A stretch of DNA of 64,000 bases from Acidobacteriota bacterium (lineage in GTDB: Bacteria > Acidobacteriota > Holophagae > Acanthopleuribacterales > Acanthopleuribacteraceae): positions 248,001-312,000 of the forward strand of contig JAGQSC010000029.1 of the NCBI GenBank assembly GCA_020439745.1, in the 5' to 3' direction. Position 1 is the stretch's first letter; each line of letters begins with the position of its first letter. The notes beneath the pieces were generated by a model that saw only the letters and a list, made by a program, of their open reading frames with translations, was not told the DNA's origin and did no database searches. This document shows positions 27,891-36,441 of this stretch, in pieces. Made by a program: the position numbers and the translations under genes.

Positions 27891-29426
27891 ATGCTTTTGG
27901 TGGTTGAGCGTGACCCCAAATTCACTGCGAAACTCAAACAGCATCTGAAGATAAAGGGGTTAAGGCTGTTTTTTGTAGAAACCACGCGAGATGCGGTGTT
28001 TCTGCTAGAGAATCTCAAGGCAGATTTTCTTCTCCTAGACCTCAATGCCGTCAGCGACTGGTCCGATTTGGAGGCATTGGAACAGTACGCCACGAAGGCG
28101 GATATTCCAATTCTCGTCATCGAGGGTTCGAGCCGTACCACTGAATTGGCCAAGAGAATCAAATCGCGATCGAGATTCAACTTCATTGCGTTGCCATTCA
28201 AGGTATCGCAGCTGATTGAGCGCATTGAGGCACTGCGTCGAGACAAAGACCCGCTGGAAGGAAAAACCATTGGGCCTGCTGGTCAGGAAGTTCTGCTGAT
28301 GCGCAAATTGGGTGCAGGGTCTATGGGTGCTGTATACGAAGGCACCCACCAGGCGCTACATCGAAAAGTGGCTGTAAAGTTTCTCAATTCCGAGTCCGGC
28401 ATAGACACTGAGTCTGGTGGACGTTTTGTGAGAGAAGCAAGAGCCATGGCCCAAATACGGTCACCTCATGTTGCGCAGGTGTTTTTTACGGGAAAGCACG
28501 AGAACACCCCGTACCTGGTCATGGAGTATATCGACGGACCTGATTTTGATAAGTACCTTCGAGCCAAAGGCAGTTTGAGTGCAAACGAAAGCGTGCGATT
28601 GATTCGGGAGATCCTCCAAGGACTAGCGGATGCACATCGAACAGGACTTACCCATCGCGACATGAAACCCGCAAACGTGATGATGAACCAAAATGGCCAG
28701 GCCGTGATTCTGGATTTCGGCCTTGTCCGCGAAGTGAGTGGCGAGTCCTTGACTCAGGCAGGCATGATACTTGGCACACCGCGATATATTTCTCCTGAAC
28801 AGGTCAAAGGTAAACCCGTCGACCATCGCAGTGACTTGTATTCCGTCGGCATCATGTTTTTTGAAATGCTGGTTGGGAAACCGCCATTTCAGGCCAGTGA
28901 CCTTGTTGGCCTGATGATGAAACACGTTCAGGCGCCATTGCCCCATCCCAGCGACTTCGAGAAAGACGTGGATAGGCACCTTTTTGCCATCGTCGAACGG
29001 TTGTGTCAGAAGCAACCTGAACACCGTTTTGCTTCTGCCATTGATGTCATCGAGGCATTGAACGAATGGGAAAATAATCATCGGTCACAGCTCCAGAAAG
29101 AAACAGCAGCTGTGCGGTTGAAAGCGCAGGGCGGAATATCGATCAATGAGTCCGGTTCACTGACACATTCATTCGGTAGCATGTCGGCCCCAGAATTGCC
29201 CGTGCTCCAAGTGCTCTTGAGCGCATTAAACCAGTTGCAGGCAGTCACGACTTTGGGCGAGTTTCAAAGAGGGATTGTGGAACGAGACGGGAAACGATAC
29301 TTGCTCTTTTCTCATTATGGCGGTCTGGCGGCCCTGGAGCCGGCGGACGCCGATGCTATTTCCCAGTTTCACCGTCTGTCACATTCAGAAATAAAGGCTG
29401 TGTTTGAGTCCGGAGCACACGTATGA
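27891..29426 (+). CDS. Ser/Thr protein kinase with N-terminal degenerate receiver domain
   Basis: A 511-aa cytoplasmic kinase of the bacterial Pkn/Hanks type. ATG 27891 has CAGGAGGG upstream; longer in-frame starts are unlikely. Residues 1-120 are response-regulator-like: LLVVERD, phospho-Asp in FLLLDLN, and the usual KPF replaced by ALPFK, so the conserved Lys is displaced. The kinase domain (about 130-400) has GAGSMGAVYEG, VAVKFL, HRDMKPANVMM, DFGLVRE and GTPRYISPEQ. There is no transmembrane segment. A C-terminal extension (PELPVLQVLLSAL onward) is unassigned. It overlaps the next gene by ATGA. It may join two-component and kinase signalling. Confidence 0.9.
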   Translation: MLLVVERDPKFTAKLKQHLKIKGLRLFFVETTRDAVFLLENLKADFLLLDLNAVSDWSDLEALEQYATKADIPILVIEGSSRTTELAKRIKSRSRFNFIALPFKVSQLIERIEALRRDKDPLEGKTIGPAGQEVLLMRKLGAGSMGAVYEGTHQALHRKVAVKFLNSESGIDTESGGRFVREARAMAQIRSPHVAQVFFTGKHENTPYLVMEYIDGPDFDKYLRAKGSLSANESVRLIREILQGLADAHRTGLTHRDMKPANVMMNQNGQAVILDFGLVREVSGESLTQAGMILGTPRYISPEQVKGKPVDHRSDLYSVGIMFFEMLVGKPPFQASDLVGLMMKHVQAPLPHPSDFEKDVDRHLFAIVERLCQKQPEHRFASAIDVIEALNEWENNHRSQLQKETAAVRLKAQGGISINESGSLTHSFGSMSAPELPVLQVLLSALNQLQAVTTLGEFQRGIVERDGKRYLLFSHYGGLAALEPADADAISQFHRLSHSEIKAVFESGAHV

Positions 29427-30022
29427 TTCAAATTTCTGATTTTGACGGAATTGCTGGCTACGTTTGGGGGGCCCATTACGATCCTTCAGGTCGCACCCAT
29501 CTTTCGGCTGGCGCGCCAACTGAATCCCATCAACAACTCAATCTGGTTGGAAGAGTGTTGGCGCAGGCGCCCTTCCAGATGCCCGTTGCCGATCTTTTAT
29601 TTGCCGATTTCCGCCTGTTGATACGTCGAGGCTGTTATGGTGTGTTGCTGCTGGTTTGCGAACGCGATGCGAACAGTGCCTTGGTAGATGTGGTGCTCAT
29701 GGAGAGTCGATCGGAGGAGGGCGACTCGTCTGTGATGTCGCTAACGGACTCCAACTTCTCGGCCGTCCAGTCTTTGAGTCTATCAACGGCACCAATACCC
29801 GGCGAGATCGTAGAGGAATTGTTGGATCTGTGGACTCAAGTTCTTGGGCCACTTGCGCGAGCCTTCGCCAAGAAAGACACCCAAGCGGCTGGCTTGGACC
29901 TTGAACAGATACAAACAAGAGATTGGTCCCGCCTGCTCAATATCCTTGCAGCACGAATTGATAACGAGGAAAAACGAGAGCATTTCTTGGATTGCGCTGT
30001 ACTTTTGAAGACGCGTTTTTAG
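29423..30022 (+). CDS. Small cytoplasmic protein coupled to the receiver-kinase
   Basis: A 199-aa protein without signal peptide or membrane helix, ATGA-overlapped with the kinase. The first half (DFDGIAGYVWGAHYDPSGRT and CYGVLLLVCERDANSALVDV) has an alternating pattern loosely like roadblock/LC7 or other profilin-like folds; this is a weak fold-level guess. The second half is helical. Tight coupling argues it is a partner, adaptor or substrate of the kinase. I do not recognise the family. Confidence 0.65.
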   Translation: MIQISDFDGIAGYVWGAHYDPSGRTHLSAGAPTESHQQLNLVGRVLAQAPFQMPVADLLFADFRLLIRRGCYGVLLLVCERDANSALVDVVLMESRSEEGDSSVMSLTDSNFSAVQSLSLSTAPIPGEIVEELLDLWTQVLGPLARAFAKKDTQAAGLDLEQIQTRDWSRLLNILAARIDNEEKREHFLDCAVLLKTRF

Positions 30023-30032
30023 GAGAACTGAG

Positions 30033-30812
30033 ATGAGCCTTGCCGTTAGATTTGCATTATTTACGTCCTTTCTGAGCCTTTTCGTAATTGGTGGTATCAC
30101 CTATCTTTCCTATCGGATTTCCTATGGGCAACTCGAGTCTGCGATCGGTCAGCGACTGGAAGCAATTGTGCGAACAGGTGCTTTGTCCCTGGATGGCACG
30201 CTCCATGACACCATACAATCCATGAATGACGCCCAATCGCCGGCTTTCCTGGCTTTGCGTGAACAACTTCGCCGTCTAAAGGCTGCCAATCATCTGGATA
30301 CCGACGTATATACGATGCGGCGTCGAGGTGAGCAGCTGGAATTCGTGGTGATGACCAACGAGAAGCCCTTCATTGGTGACACATACAGTATTCGAGAAGA
30401 AATGCTACCTACCCTCAATCGAGGAGAGTCGGCCTACACGCGGGTATACCGCGACACGCACGGTATGTGGATTTCTGCTTATGCACCCATCCTAGACCAA
30501 AATGGACAGTTTTCCGGATTGTTGGAAGCCGATATACGGGTTGAGACTTTTTTAGCCCTCCTGGCTGAACGGTTTTGGGTACTTTTGTGGAAGGCCGTTG
30601 GCTTTGCCCTGTTTGCCGTTGCCATGAGTTTTGTGTTGGCGCGTCGTGTCACGCGTAAGCTTGTCTATTTGACGTCGGTGACAGAGAAAATCTCACTGGG
30701 CAAATTGAATCAACCCATTTCCGTTCCCGGGCGCGATGAAGTTGCCAAGCTTGCGAATTCATTGGAACGCATGCGCGAAAGTCTCCGCCTTGCGTCGGAA
30801 ATGATTCACTGA
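30033..30812 (+). CDS. Membrane sensor with dCache/sCache-like domain and HAMP, no output domain
   Basis: A 259-aa inner-membrane protein. TM1 is at residues 5-27, the periplasmic sensor at about 30-180 (with YTRVYRDTHGMWISAYAPIL, typical of Cache-like sensors), and TM2 at 186-206. A HAMP domain follows (RRVTRKLVYLTSVTEKISLG, ending VPGRDEVAKLANSLERM). The protein ends right after HAMP, with no kinase, cyclase or methyl-accepting module. It lies 10 bases after the small kinase-coupled gene, so its signal may go to the receiver-kinase by contact. Its end overlaps the convergent pspF gene by 7 bases. Confidence 0.8.
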   Translation: MSLAVRFALFTSFLSLFVIGGITYLSYRISYGQLESAIGQRLEAIVRTGALSLDGTLHDTIQSMNDAQSPAFLALREQLRRLKAANHLDTDVYTMRRRGEQLEFVVMTNEKPFIGDTYSIREEMLPTLNRGESAYTRVYRDTHGMWISAYAPILDQNGQFSGLLEADIRVETFLALLAERFWVLLWKAVGFALFAVAMSFVLARRVTRKLVYLTSVTEKISLGKLNQPISVPGRDEVAKLANSLERMRESLRLASEMIH

Positions 30813-31825
30813 TCTGATTTGGGGTCAATACCCAGTCGAGCTAGGCATCTGCGAAATTGGTGATAGGAAAGAGAAAGAGATTCGGCGGTTTTTCGTTGGT
30901 GGTAGCGGTTGCGTGTCAGGGCCTCAAGAATCCAGCGTCGTTCCGTGTCCGCCAACTGTTTGTTCAGGTCCATTTTGCCTTCAAGATCAGTGGGCTTCTC
31001 GGGTGGACTGACGCGATAGGGTGATGCAAAAGGGTCGAGAAAAACTTGATCAATGAGACCACCGTTTAGGCGAAACACGCTTCGTTCAACTGCGTTTTTT
31101 AGTTCACGAATGTTACCAGGCCATGAATAAGACAGCAGGGTGTTCATAGCGTCTTGCGTGAATTCTGGTGGGTCTTTTAGTCCCAACTCAACAGCCATAC
31201 GGCGTGCAAACACGAGCGCCAGTAAGGGGATGTCATCGGCTCGCTCCCGAAGCGGCGGGATAGTGATAACTTCGAAACTCAAACGATCCAATAAATCGGC
31301 TCGAAATTCACCATTGGTAACCAACGTGGGCAGGTCCTCATGCGTTGCGGCGATTACGCGAACATCGAGTTTCATGGTGTCCGTTCCGCCAACCCTTTCA
31401 AATTCGCCATATTCGAGTATCCGCAGCAGTTTTTCTTGTAGTGGCTTCGTTGACTGAGCTAATTCGTCCATGAAAAGACTTCCGCCATGAGCCAACTCAA
31501 ATCGACCCATCTTTGTTCGGTCTGCTCCCGTAAACGCCCCGCGTTCATGCCCAAAGATTTCCGATTCAAGCAAATCAGGTGCAAATGCGGCGCAGTTTAC
31601 CGTGACACGGGGTTGGTCCCATCGATCAGACAAATAGTGAATTCTAGCCGCGACGAGTTCCTTGCCAGTGCCGCGTTCTCCGACCACAAGGACTGGACGA
31701 TTGACACGTGCGGCCCTTGACACCTGTTCTAGGCAAGAAAGGAATGGCTCGGACTCGCCTAACATGCGGTATGACTCAATGAGTTCCGCTTGGGATTTTC
31801 GGTGGCTAAGCCGCTTCAATGGCAC
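30806..31825 (-). CDS. pspF: Phage-shock operon activator PspF (sigma-54 enhancer-binding protein)
   Basis: AAA+ activator lacking an N-terminal receiver, as in PspF. Strong similarity to E. coli PspF runs from MLGESEPFLSCLEQVSRAA through VGERGTGKE (Walker A), FGHERGAFTGADR (GAFTGA), SLFMDELAQS and SWPGNIRELKNAVERSVFR. A C-terminal Fis-like helix (QRKTAESLSLSYHQFRRCLA) is close to PspF's KYNQKRAAELLGLTYHQFR. 339 aa with GTG at 31825; the first 20 residues are not conserved, so the start may be later. It is divergent from pspA, whose sigma-54 promoter it should activate; in E. coli PspA inhibits PspF. Confidence 0.92.
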   Translation of the reverse strand: MPLKRLSHRKSQAELIESYRMLGESEPFLSCLEQVSRAARVNRPVLVVGERGTGKELVAARIHYLSDRWDQPRVTVNCAAFAPDLLESEIFGHERGAFTGADRTKMGRFELAHGGSLFMDELAQSTKPLQEKLLRILEYGEFERVGGTDTMKLDVRVIAATHEDLPTLVTNGEFRADLLDRLSFEVITIPPLRERADDIPLLALVFARRMAVELGLKDPPEFTQDAMNTLLSYSWPGNIRELKNAVERSVFRLNGGLIDQVFLDPFASPYRVSPPEKPTDLEGKMDLNKQLADTERRWILEALTRNRYHQRKTAESLSLSYHQFRRCLARLGIDPKSDQ

Positions 31826-31936
31826 CTCGCACTTTCCACTATTTATTAGCGAAAATCGTTACATAGCCTAAGGTGGGTTGCAAAGCATTGTGATGTAAGT
31901 TGCTGGTATCAAATCACTTTGGCTAATAGCCCGATT

Positions 31937-31952
31937 TGGTATCACTATTGCT
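31937..31952 (+). promoter_or_regulatory. Sigma-54 (-24/-12) promoter of the psp operon
   Basis: TGGTATCACTATTGCT matches the RpoN consensus TGGCAC-N5-TTGCW, with GG (31938-31939) and GC (31950-31951) separated by exactly 10 bases. Transcription would start near 31963, about 23 bases before pspA. The PspF gene adjacent on the other strand supplies the matching activator. Its enhancer sites should lie in 31830-31930. Confidence 0.9.
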
Positions 31953-31985
31953 CTTTGAGAGACGAAACAATAGCGAGGTGACCTG

Positions 31986-32651
31986 ATGGGTATGTTGAGC
32001 AGGATTTCCGATTTGATGAGTGCTGAGGTCAATGCTGTGCTGGACCGGGCAGAGAATCCAGTGAAGACCGTTCGGCTTTTGATCTTGCAGATGGAAGAGA
32101 AGCTACTGGAAGTTAAGGCGGCGTCAACTAAGAATCACGCCCGTTGCCGACACATAGAGCGGCACCTCGGTGAATTGGATCAAAACATCGTGAGCTGGGA
32201 GCAAAAAGCACAACGGGCCGTGGAGGCGAGTGAAGATGAATTGGCCAAGGCAGCATTGGGCCAGAAACTGCATTTGGAACGCCAGAAAGCCTGGCTGGAG
32301 AAACAGTTATCGACCGCTCAGACCTTTTCAGTGCAGTGCGACGAAGATATCCAAATGCTAGAGTCGCGTCTCAGTGAAACTCGCGATCGGTTTCGTGCCT
32401 TGACAGGGCATGATAGAAATATGTCGCGTTACGCGCCGGTGACGAGCGACGTTCAACACTCAGAAAGCAGCGAAGCCAAGTTTCGCTTCGATCAATGTGC
32501 TTATCGAGTCGACCAATTGTTGAACGAATCGGAACTCTTTCCCATGTCACGTCGTACGATAGAACAACAACTCGATGCTTTGGAACGCAAGGCAGAAGTG
32601 GACCGGGCCTTGGAGTCACTAAAGCTTCAAGTTGGCAGTGTCACTGCCTGA
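31986..32651 (+). CDS. pspA: Phage shock protein A (PspA/IM30 family)
   Basis: Membrane-remodelling ESCRT-III-like coiled-coil protein that protects the inner membrane and in enterobacteria restrains PspF. 221 aa, standard. N-terminal amphipathic helix (GMLSRISDLMSAEVNAVLDR) with AENPVKTVRLLILQMEEKL, then long Glu/Lys/Gln-rich helices to the end. The start has GAGGTGACCTG upstream. First gene of pspA-pspB-hyp-pspC under a sigma-54 promoter. Confidence 0.95.
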   Translation: MGMLSRISDLMSAEVNAVLDRAENPVKTVRLLILQMEEKLLEVKAASTKNHARCRHIERHLGELDQNIVSWEQKAQRAVEASEDELAKAALGQKLHLERQKAWLEKQLSTAQTFSVQCDEDIQMLESRLSETRDRFRALTGHDRNMSRYAPVTSDVQHSESSEAKFRFDQCAYRVDQLLNESELFPMSRRTIEQQLDALERKAEVDRALESLKLQVGSVTA

Positions 32652-32669
32652 ACCGGAGAAGAGGATGCC

Positions 32670-32894
32670 ATGACCGTTTTTATCTTGATGATTGTTTTTG
32701 GAACACCCATCGCGATCGTCGCGTTGGTGCTTCGCTACAAACTAGTTCGATTGCGTATGGAACGCAATCAAATCGAACACACCGATGCCGAACCGCTACC
32801 CGCTAGTGATTACACGGCTTTGCTTGACCGGGCCGAGGATTTCAAACGCCGCATTACCAACCTTGAAGATATTCTCAAAGAAGAGAGGGTTTGA
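32670..32894 (+). CDS. pspB: PspB-like small membrane protein
   Basis: A 74-aa protein with one N-terminal membrane helix (TVFILMIVFGTPIAIVALVL) and a cytoplasmic helix containing FKRRITNLEDILKEERV. This resembles the RMRERIQALESILDAEHP region of E. coli PspB. Position directly after pspA supports the call. In enterobacteria PspB and PspC sense stress and release PspF from PspA. Confidence 0.8.
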   Translation: MTVFILMIVFGTPIAIVALVLRYKLVRLRMERNQIEHTDAEPLPASDYTALLDRAEDFKRRITNLEDILKEERV

Positions 32895-32896
32895 GG

Positions 32897-33193
32897 ATGA
32901 AAATAATTAAAGGCCTATTTTGGGTTTGCTTTGCAGTAGCTGCTTTGTGGATGCTCTCGTTATTCCTGAAGGTGGCAGGCGTTGTTTTGGCCGTGATTGG
33001 ATCGATGATTTCGGTGGTTTTGCATTTGATCAGTGCACCATGGATTTGGGCTTTAGCCGCCATAGGGTTGGTGGTTTTTTTCTGGGGACGACGAGGAGAT
33101 CGACGGCACTCATGGCGGCGAGAGATGCAGGCTTTGGAGCGCGATATGGAGCGACTCAATCACTCCCTCAAGTCGCACCGAATAAGAATATAG
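32897..33193 (+). CDS. Small two-helix membrane protein in the psp operon
   Basis: A 98-aa protein with two hydrophobic segments (about residues 5-45 and 50-67) and a basic, helical C-terminal tail (RRGDRRHSWRREMQALERDM). ATG 32897 lies 2 bases after the pspB stop; a TTG at 32891 is an alternative. It is not a known Psp subunit by sequence that I can recognise (PspD and PspG do not match clearly). Its position between pspB and pspC suggests an accessory envelope-stress component. Confidence 0.75.
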   Translation: MKIIKGLFWVCFAVAALWMLSLFLKVAGVVLAVIGSMISVVLHLISAPWIWALAAIGLVVFFWGRRGDRRHSWRREMQALERDMERLNHSLKSHRIRI

Positions 33194-33203
33194 GGGTGCC
33201 GTA

Positions 33204-33662
33204 ATGATGACTGCTACAAGACATCGCATGGGCGTACGGGCCAGGTGTATGGCTCGATCGTCTCGGAATCGGATTTATCGATCGAGAAGCAAACGAATGT
33301 TTGCAGGCGTAATCGGCGGCATCTCAGAAAGGTTGGGAATTGCACCGGTTTGGCTGAGACTCGCGGCGATTATTCTGCAATGTACGGCGTTGCCATTTCT
33401 GTTCTTGATCTACATTGGCGCTTGTTTCTTCATGCCAAGGGAGCCTCGGCTTCATGAAACAGAATCGATACATATCCCTGAGCCACAGGTTTTGTTGCCA
33501 CCGATACCGGTTGTTACACCGAACGTGAACGTCGCTGATATGCACGCGATCTTTGATGAGATAGAATCGCGAATTCGTGACCTGGAAGACTATGTGACTT
33601 CACGAGAGTTTGCGTTGAATCAGAAGTTTCTTGGGCTCAAAGCTGCTGACCCATTGAAATAG
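33204..33662 (+). CDS. pspC: PspC-domain protein
   Basis: A 152-aa protein with a basic N-terminus followed by the PspC signature NRIYRSRSKRMFAGVIGGISE, RLGIAPVWLRLAAI and a membrane helix (QCTALPFLFLIYIGACFFMP). A Pro/Val-rich linker leads to a short coiled coil (MHAIFDEIESRIRDLEDYV). In Psp systems PspC is the inner-membrane sensor partner of PspB. Its end overlaps the convergent S41 peptidase gene by 26 bases. Confidence 0.9.
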   Translation: MMTATRHRMGVRARCMARSSRNRIYRSRSKRMFAGVIGGISERLGIAPVWLRLAAIILQCTALPFLFLIYIGACFFMPREPRLHETESIHIPEPQVLLPPIPVVTPNVNVADMHAIFDEIESRIRDLEDYVTSREFALNQKFLGLKAADPLK

Positions 33663-34731
33663 CTCGCTGGAGCATGTCTTCTTCGTCGATCACTTGGAAA
33701 TGCGGTTCGATCCCCGTACCAAGGTATTGCGTATTTTGGGGAAACACCATTTTCAAGGTGGAAACCACTACCTGACCGCCATTCTGAAGTGTGAACGGTT
33801 GGTAGTGATAGCTCTGGCCCAAGGTGGATTGGCCCATAATGACACCGCATTTTGCGTCCTTCATGGCAGCGACAAGTGCTTCAGCTGAAGTGCTGGTTGT
33901 TCCGTCAACGAGGCAGTAAACCTGCAAATGTGATCCAGGCCCGGGTATTTGGTTCACATACTGGCGCATAGTTCCATGTCGGGAATGTAATTCAGCAAAG
34001 ATGCCTTGCGGGAATATGAAAGATCCCAATTGAGCCAGCCCCTCATCATCTGGAAGTGCGTTTCCGCGAAGATCTAAGACGAGAAACTTGAGATTTTGAA
34101 GGTCCGACATTGCTTGACCCAAGACTCCTGGAAGATTGATGAAGCTGGGGAGCGCAAAGACACAGCCGGCTCCTTTCCTAGAATAGGCGGCTTGGGGAAT
34201 GTCAAACTTGGCCGGTAGAATATTTATGGAGACGGAATCTCCGTTTTCTGTTTCAGCAATGACTGCAAGGGGCTGTTGATTGCTCAGGTAGGCCTGAGCC
34301 ATATGCAAAGGTTGTTGTTTGAGCGATGTCCCGTTCACTGATACGAGATACATGTTGGGTCTGAGTCCTTCATTCCATGCTGGTGAATCTACAAAGACTG
34401 ACCGGATATAGATACCCGATTGGTTGCGACTCAAGACGAGGCCCGTACGTATTGCGACGGGCCAGGGGTCAACAAGTGCTGTTTCGTTGGGTGGAATGAA
34501 GCTAGCTGAAGGGTCTGTTGCGTCCAGCACCCCTTGCAGTGCGCCGTCCAAAAGGCTGGCGATGTCTTTGTCATCAACATACGCTCGATCGATGAGATCC
34601 AGGATCTCGGGAAGGTCTTTGAGTTCCTTGTAGAGCGAGGTCTTCTTCGTTTCGTCCTGCATGGTCCAGGTACTAATCAAGCCAACCAAGATCAGTGTCG
34701 CGATAATCAGCCGCCCCATCTCAGTTCCCAT
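33637..34731 (-). CDS. S41-family (CtpA-like) periplasmic protease
   Basis: C-terminal-processing-type serine protease, 364 aa. One N-terminal hydrophobic segment (GRLIIATLILVGLISTW) is a signal or anchor. A helical region and PDZ-like domain follow (NQSGIYIRSVFVDSPAWNEG), then the tail-specific protease core: FLVLDLRGNALPDDEGLAQL and the nucleophile region GTTSTSAEALVAAMKDAK. The usual Ser-Lys dyad is expected at TSTSAE and a Lys/Gln about 25 residues on (MGQSTLGQSYHY), where the Lys is not obvious, so activity is uncertain. ATG 34731 overlaps the upstream ABC gene by 11 bases; ATG 34719 is an alternative. Confidence 0.8.
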   Translation of the reverse strand: MGTEMGRLIIATLILVGLISTWTMQDETKKTSLYKELKDLPEILDLIDRAYVDDKDIASLLDGALQGVLDATDPSASFIPPNETALVDPWPVAIRTGLVLSRNQSGIYIRSVFVDSPAWNEGLRPNMYLVSVNGTSLKQQPLHMAQAYLSNQQPLAVIAETENGDSVSINILPAKFDIPQAAYSRKGAGCVFALPSFINLPGVLGQAMSDLQNLKFLVLDLRGNALPDDEGLAQLGSFIFPQGIFAELHSRHGTMRQYVNQIPGPGSHLQVYCLVDGTTSTSAEALVAAMKDAKCGVIMGQSTLGQSYHYQPFTLQNGGQVVVSTLKMVFPQNTQYLGTGIEPHFQVIDEEDMLQRAISMGQQL

Positions 34732-35665
34732 CCACCCAGGTGAAGCTTCGGTCTACATATGGCTGCCATGACTTGATCACCGGTCCTTCAGTGGATGTCA
34801 GTAGTTCGACGAGTTGGTCCCAATAGGCAGATGGGCATTGACCCAGTTTTGAGGACTCGGATGCTTTGAGAAATCGCACAGTCTCACGCAAGATCATCGC
34901 CTCTGCTTCTATCTGCTCTTCAGAGGTAAGTTCAGTCAGGTGTGTGCCAGTAACTGCCGCCAAAGCAGAGTCTGGATTTTGGATCACGTCAACGACGCCA
35001 CGAAAGGTTGCTTTGAGGAAACCTCGAACGAGTTGCGGCTTTTGGCGCACCAATTCTGAAGGGGCCATAATGCCCACTCCAGGAAGCCTACTCGTACCTT
35101 CGAGTAAAAGAGTATGCACTTCAATGTTTCGCTGGATGAGCCGGATTGGCTCATGGTTGATATAACCGACAATAGCATCTACAGACTTAGCTTCGAGGGC
35201 GTGAACCTGGGTGAAGCCAATAGCGATCAGTTGGACGTCCGAAAGGTTTAAGGCCAGCTGACTCAAAAGTGCCTTACACCCGAGATACGAAGAGCCATAC
35301 AAACCACTAATGCCAATCCGGCGCCCACGTAAACCGTCTTGAGTAAGGATGTCGTCTCTTGCAATGAATGCAATTGGGTAGGTTTGATAAAGCGTGGCGA
35401 CGTGCGTCAATTCCATGCCCTGAGATACAGCGCGCAGGAAGGCGTCTGGGTCGGCAGATGCGAAATGAAATTTGCCCATGGCGGTGAGTTTTAGTACATC
35501 AGGACCCACCGTGTAGTCCATGTTCAACTCAATGCCTTCTTCTCTGTAGTATCCCTTCGTCATGGCCACGTAAAAAGGTGTGAATTGGACATTGGGAACA
35601 TATCCTGCTGCATAGGTAATGGGCACCAAATCCTGCAGTAGCATGCATAACATGAGTAAGCTCAT
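34721..35665 (-). CDS. NMT1/THI5-family ABC transporter substrate-binding protein
   Basis: Periplasmic binding protein, 314 aa, of the NMT1/THI5/SsuA type used for pyrimidine (HMP), riboflavin, taurine or nitrate analogues. Short signal peptide (SLLMLCMLLQ). The core motif YVPNVQFTPFYVAMTKGYY with EEGIELNM is the one seen in vitamin-precursor binders of this family. Later LRGRRIGISGLYGSS and PQLVRGFLKATFRGV are typical. Overlaps the permease gene by 4 bases. Substrate undetermined; vitamin precursor is the best guess. No TPP or FMN riboswitch is visible upstream. Confidence 0.88.
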   Translation of the reverse strand: MSLLMLCMLLQDLVPITYAAGYVPNVQFTPFYVAMTKGYYREEGIELNMDYTVGPDVLKLTAMGKFHFASADPDAFLRAVSQGMELTHVATLYQTYPIAFIARDDILTQDGLRGRRIGISGLYGSSYLGCKALLSQLALNLSDVQLIAIGFTQVHALEAKSVDAIVGYINHEPIRLIQRNIEVHTLLLEGTSRLPGVGIMAPSELVRQKPQLVRGFLKATFRGVVDVIQNPDSALAAVTGTHLTELTSEEQIEAEAMILRETVRFLKASESSKLGQCPSAYWDQLVELLTSTEGPVIKSWQPYVDRSFTWVDGN

Positions 35666-36441
35666 TTTCGCCGCCTCCTTTCATGATGCCATGGCCCAAT
35701 CAGAAGAGCCTCTGCGCCTGCGACTATGGAATAAAAAGCGATTCCCATGGCCGACAGTACAATGATGCTCACAAACAACATGGACGTGTCCAGTAGACCG
35801 TTGGCTTCCATGATCAAATGACCGAGACCTTCGCCTGAACCCATAAACTCGCCAACCACAGCACCCACTACCGCCAGAGGTGAGGCGATCTTCATGCCCG
35901 CGAAAATACCTGGAATGGCGGTGGGGACCTCTACCATTTTGAAAAGCTGCCACTTGTTGGCATGAAGGCTTGCCATCAACCTTCGATGAATCGAAGAAAC
36001 CTGTTTGAACCCAACCATCGTGCTCATTGTTACAGGGAAGTATACTATGAGTGCTGCAACCGTAATTTTGGTTTGGATGCCTGTTCCCAACCACAACATC
36101 AATAGGGGTGCAAATGCAACGATGGGAATGGAATTGGCTGCGATCAGATAAGGCGTAGCCCATCGCTCAAGCAACTTGATTTGGGAGATGGGGTATCCCG
36201 TGAATAAGCCCGTCGCAGTACCGAGCGCGAATCCGGATGTCACTTCAATCAGCGTGACAAATGTATGCCTTTGCAGAGAGCCCGCGCGTATCAATTCTAA
36301 AAATCGAGTTGCAACGTGAACAGGTGACGGCAAAAGCCAAGGTTTAGGCTGAATGATCCAGACGAGGCATTGCCAGACTGATAGGGCGATCAAAAAGGTG
36401 AGCGTTAAGACGAAGAGCTTGTGGAGAATGCGCCCGGTCAT
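35662..36441 (-). CDS. ABC transporter permease (SsuC/ThiX type)
   Basis: Inner-membrane permease of 259 aa with about six hydrophobic helices. The cytoplasmic EAA-type loop is near LMASLHANKWQLFKMVEVPTAI, followed by SPLAVVGAVVGEFMGSGEGL, characteristic of the binding-protein-dependent permeases for sulfonates and pyrimidines. Overlaps the ATPase gene and the binding-protein gene by 4 bases each, so the three form one importer. Confidence 0.93.
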   Translation of the reverse strand: MTGRILHKLFVLTLTFLIALSVWQCLVWIIQPKPWLLPSPVHVATRFLELIRAGSLQRHTFVTLIEVTSGFALGTATGLFTGYPISQIKLLERWATPYLIAANSIPIVAFAPLLMLWLGTGIQTKITVAALIVYFPVTMSTMVGFKQVSSIHRRLMASLHANKWQLFKMVEVPTAIPGIFAGMKIASPLAVVGAVVGEFMGSGEGLGHLIMEANGLLDTSMLFVSIIVLSAMGIAFYSIVAGAEALLIGPWHHERRRRK

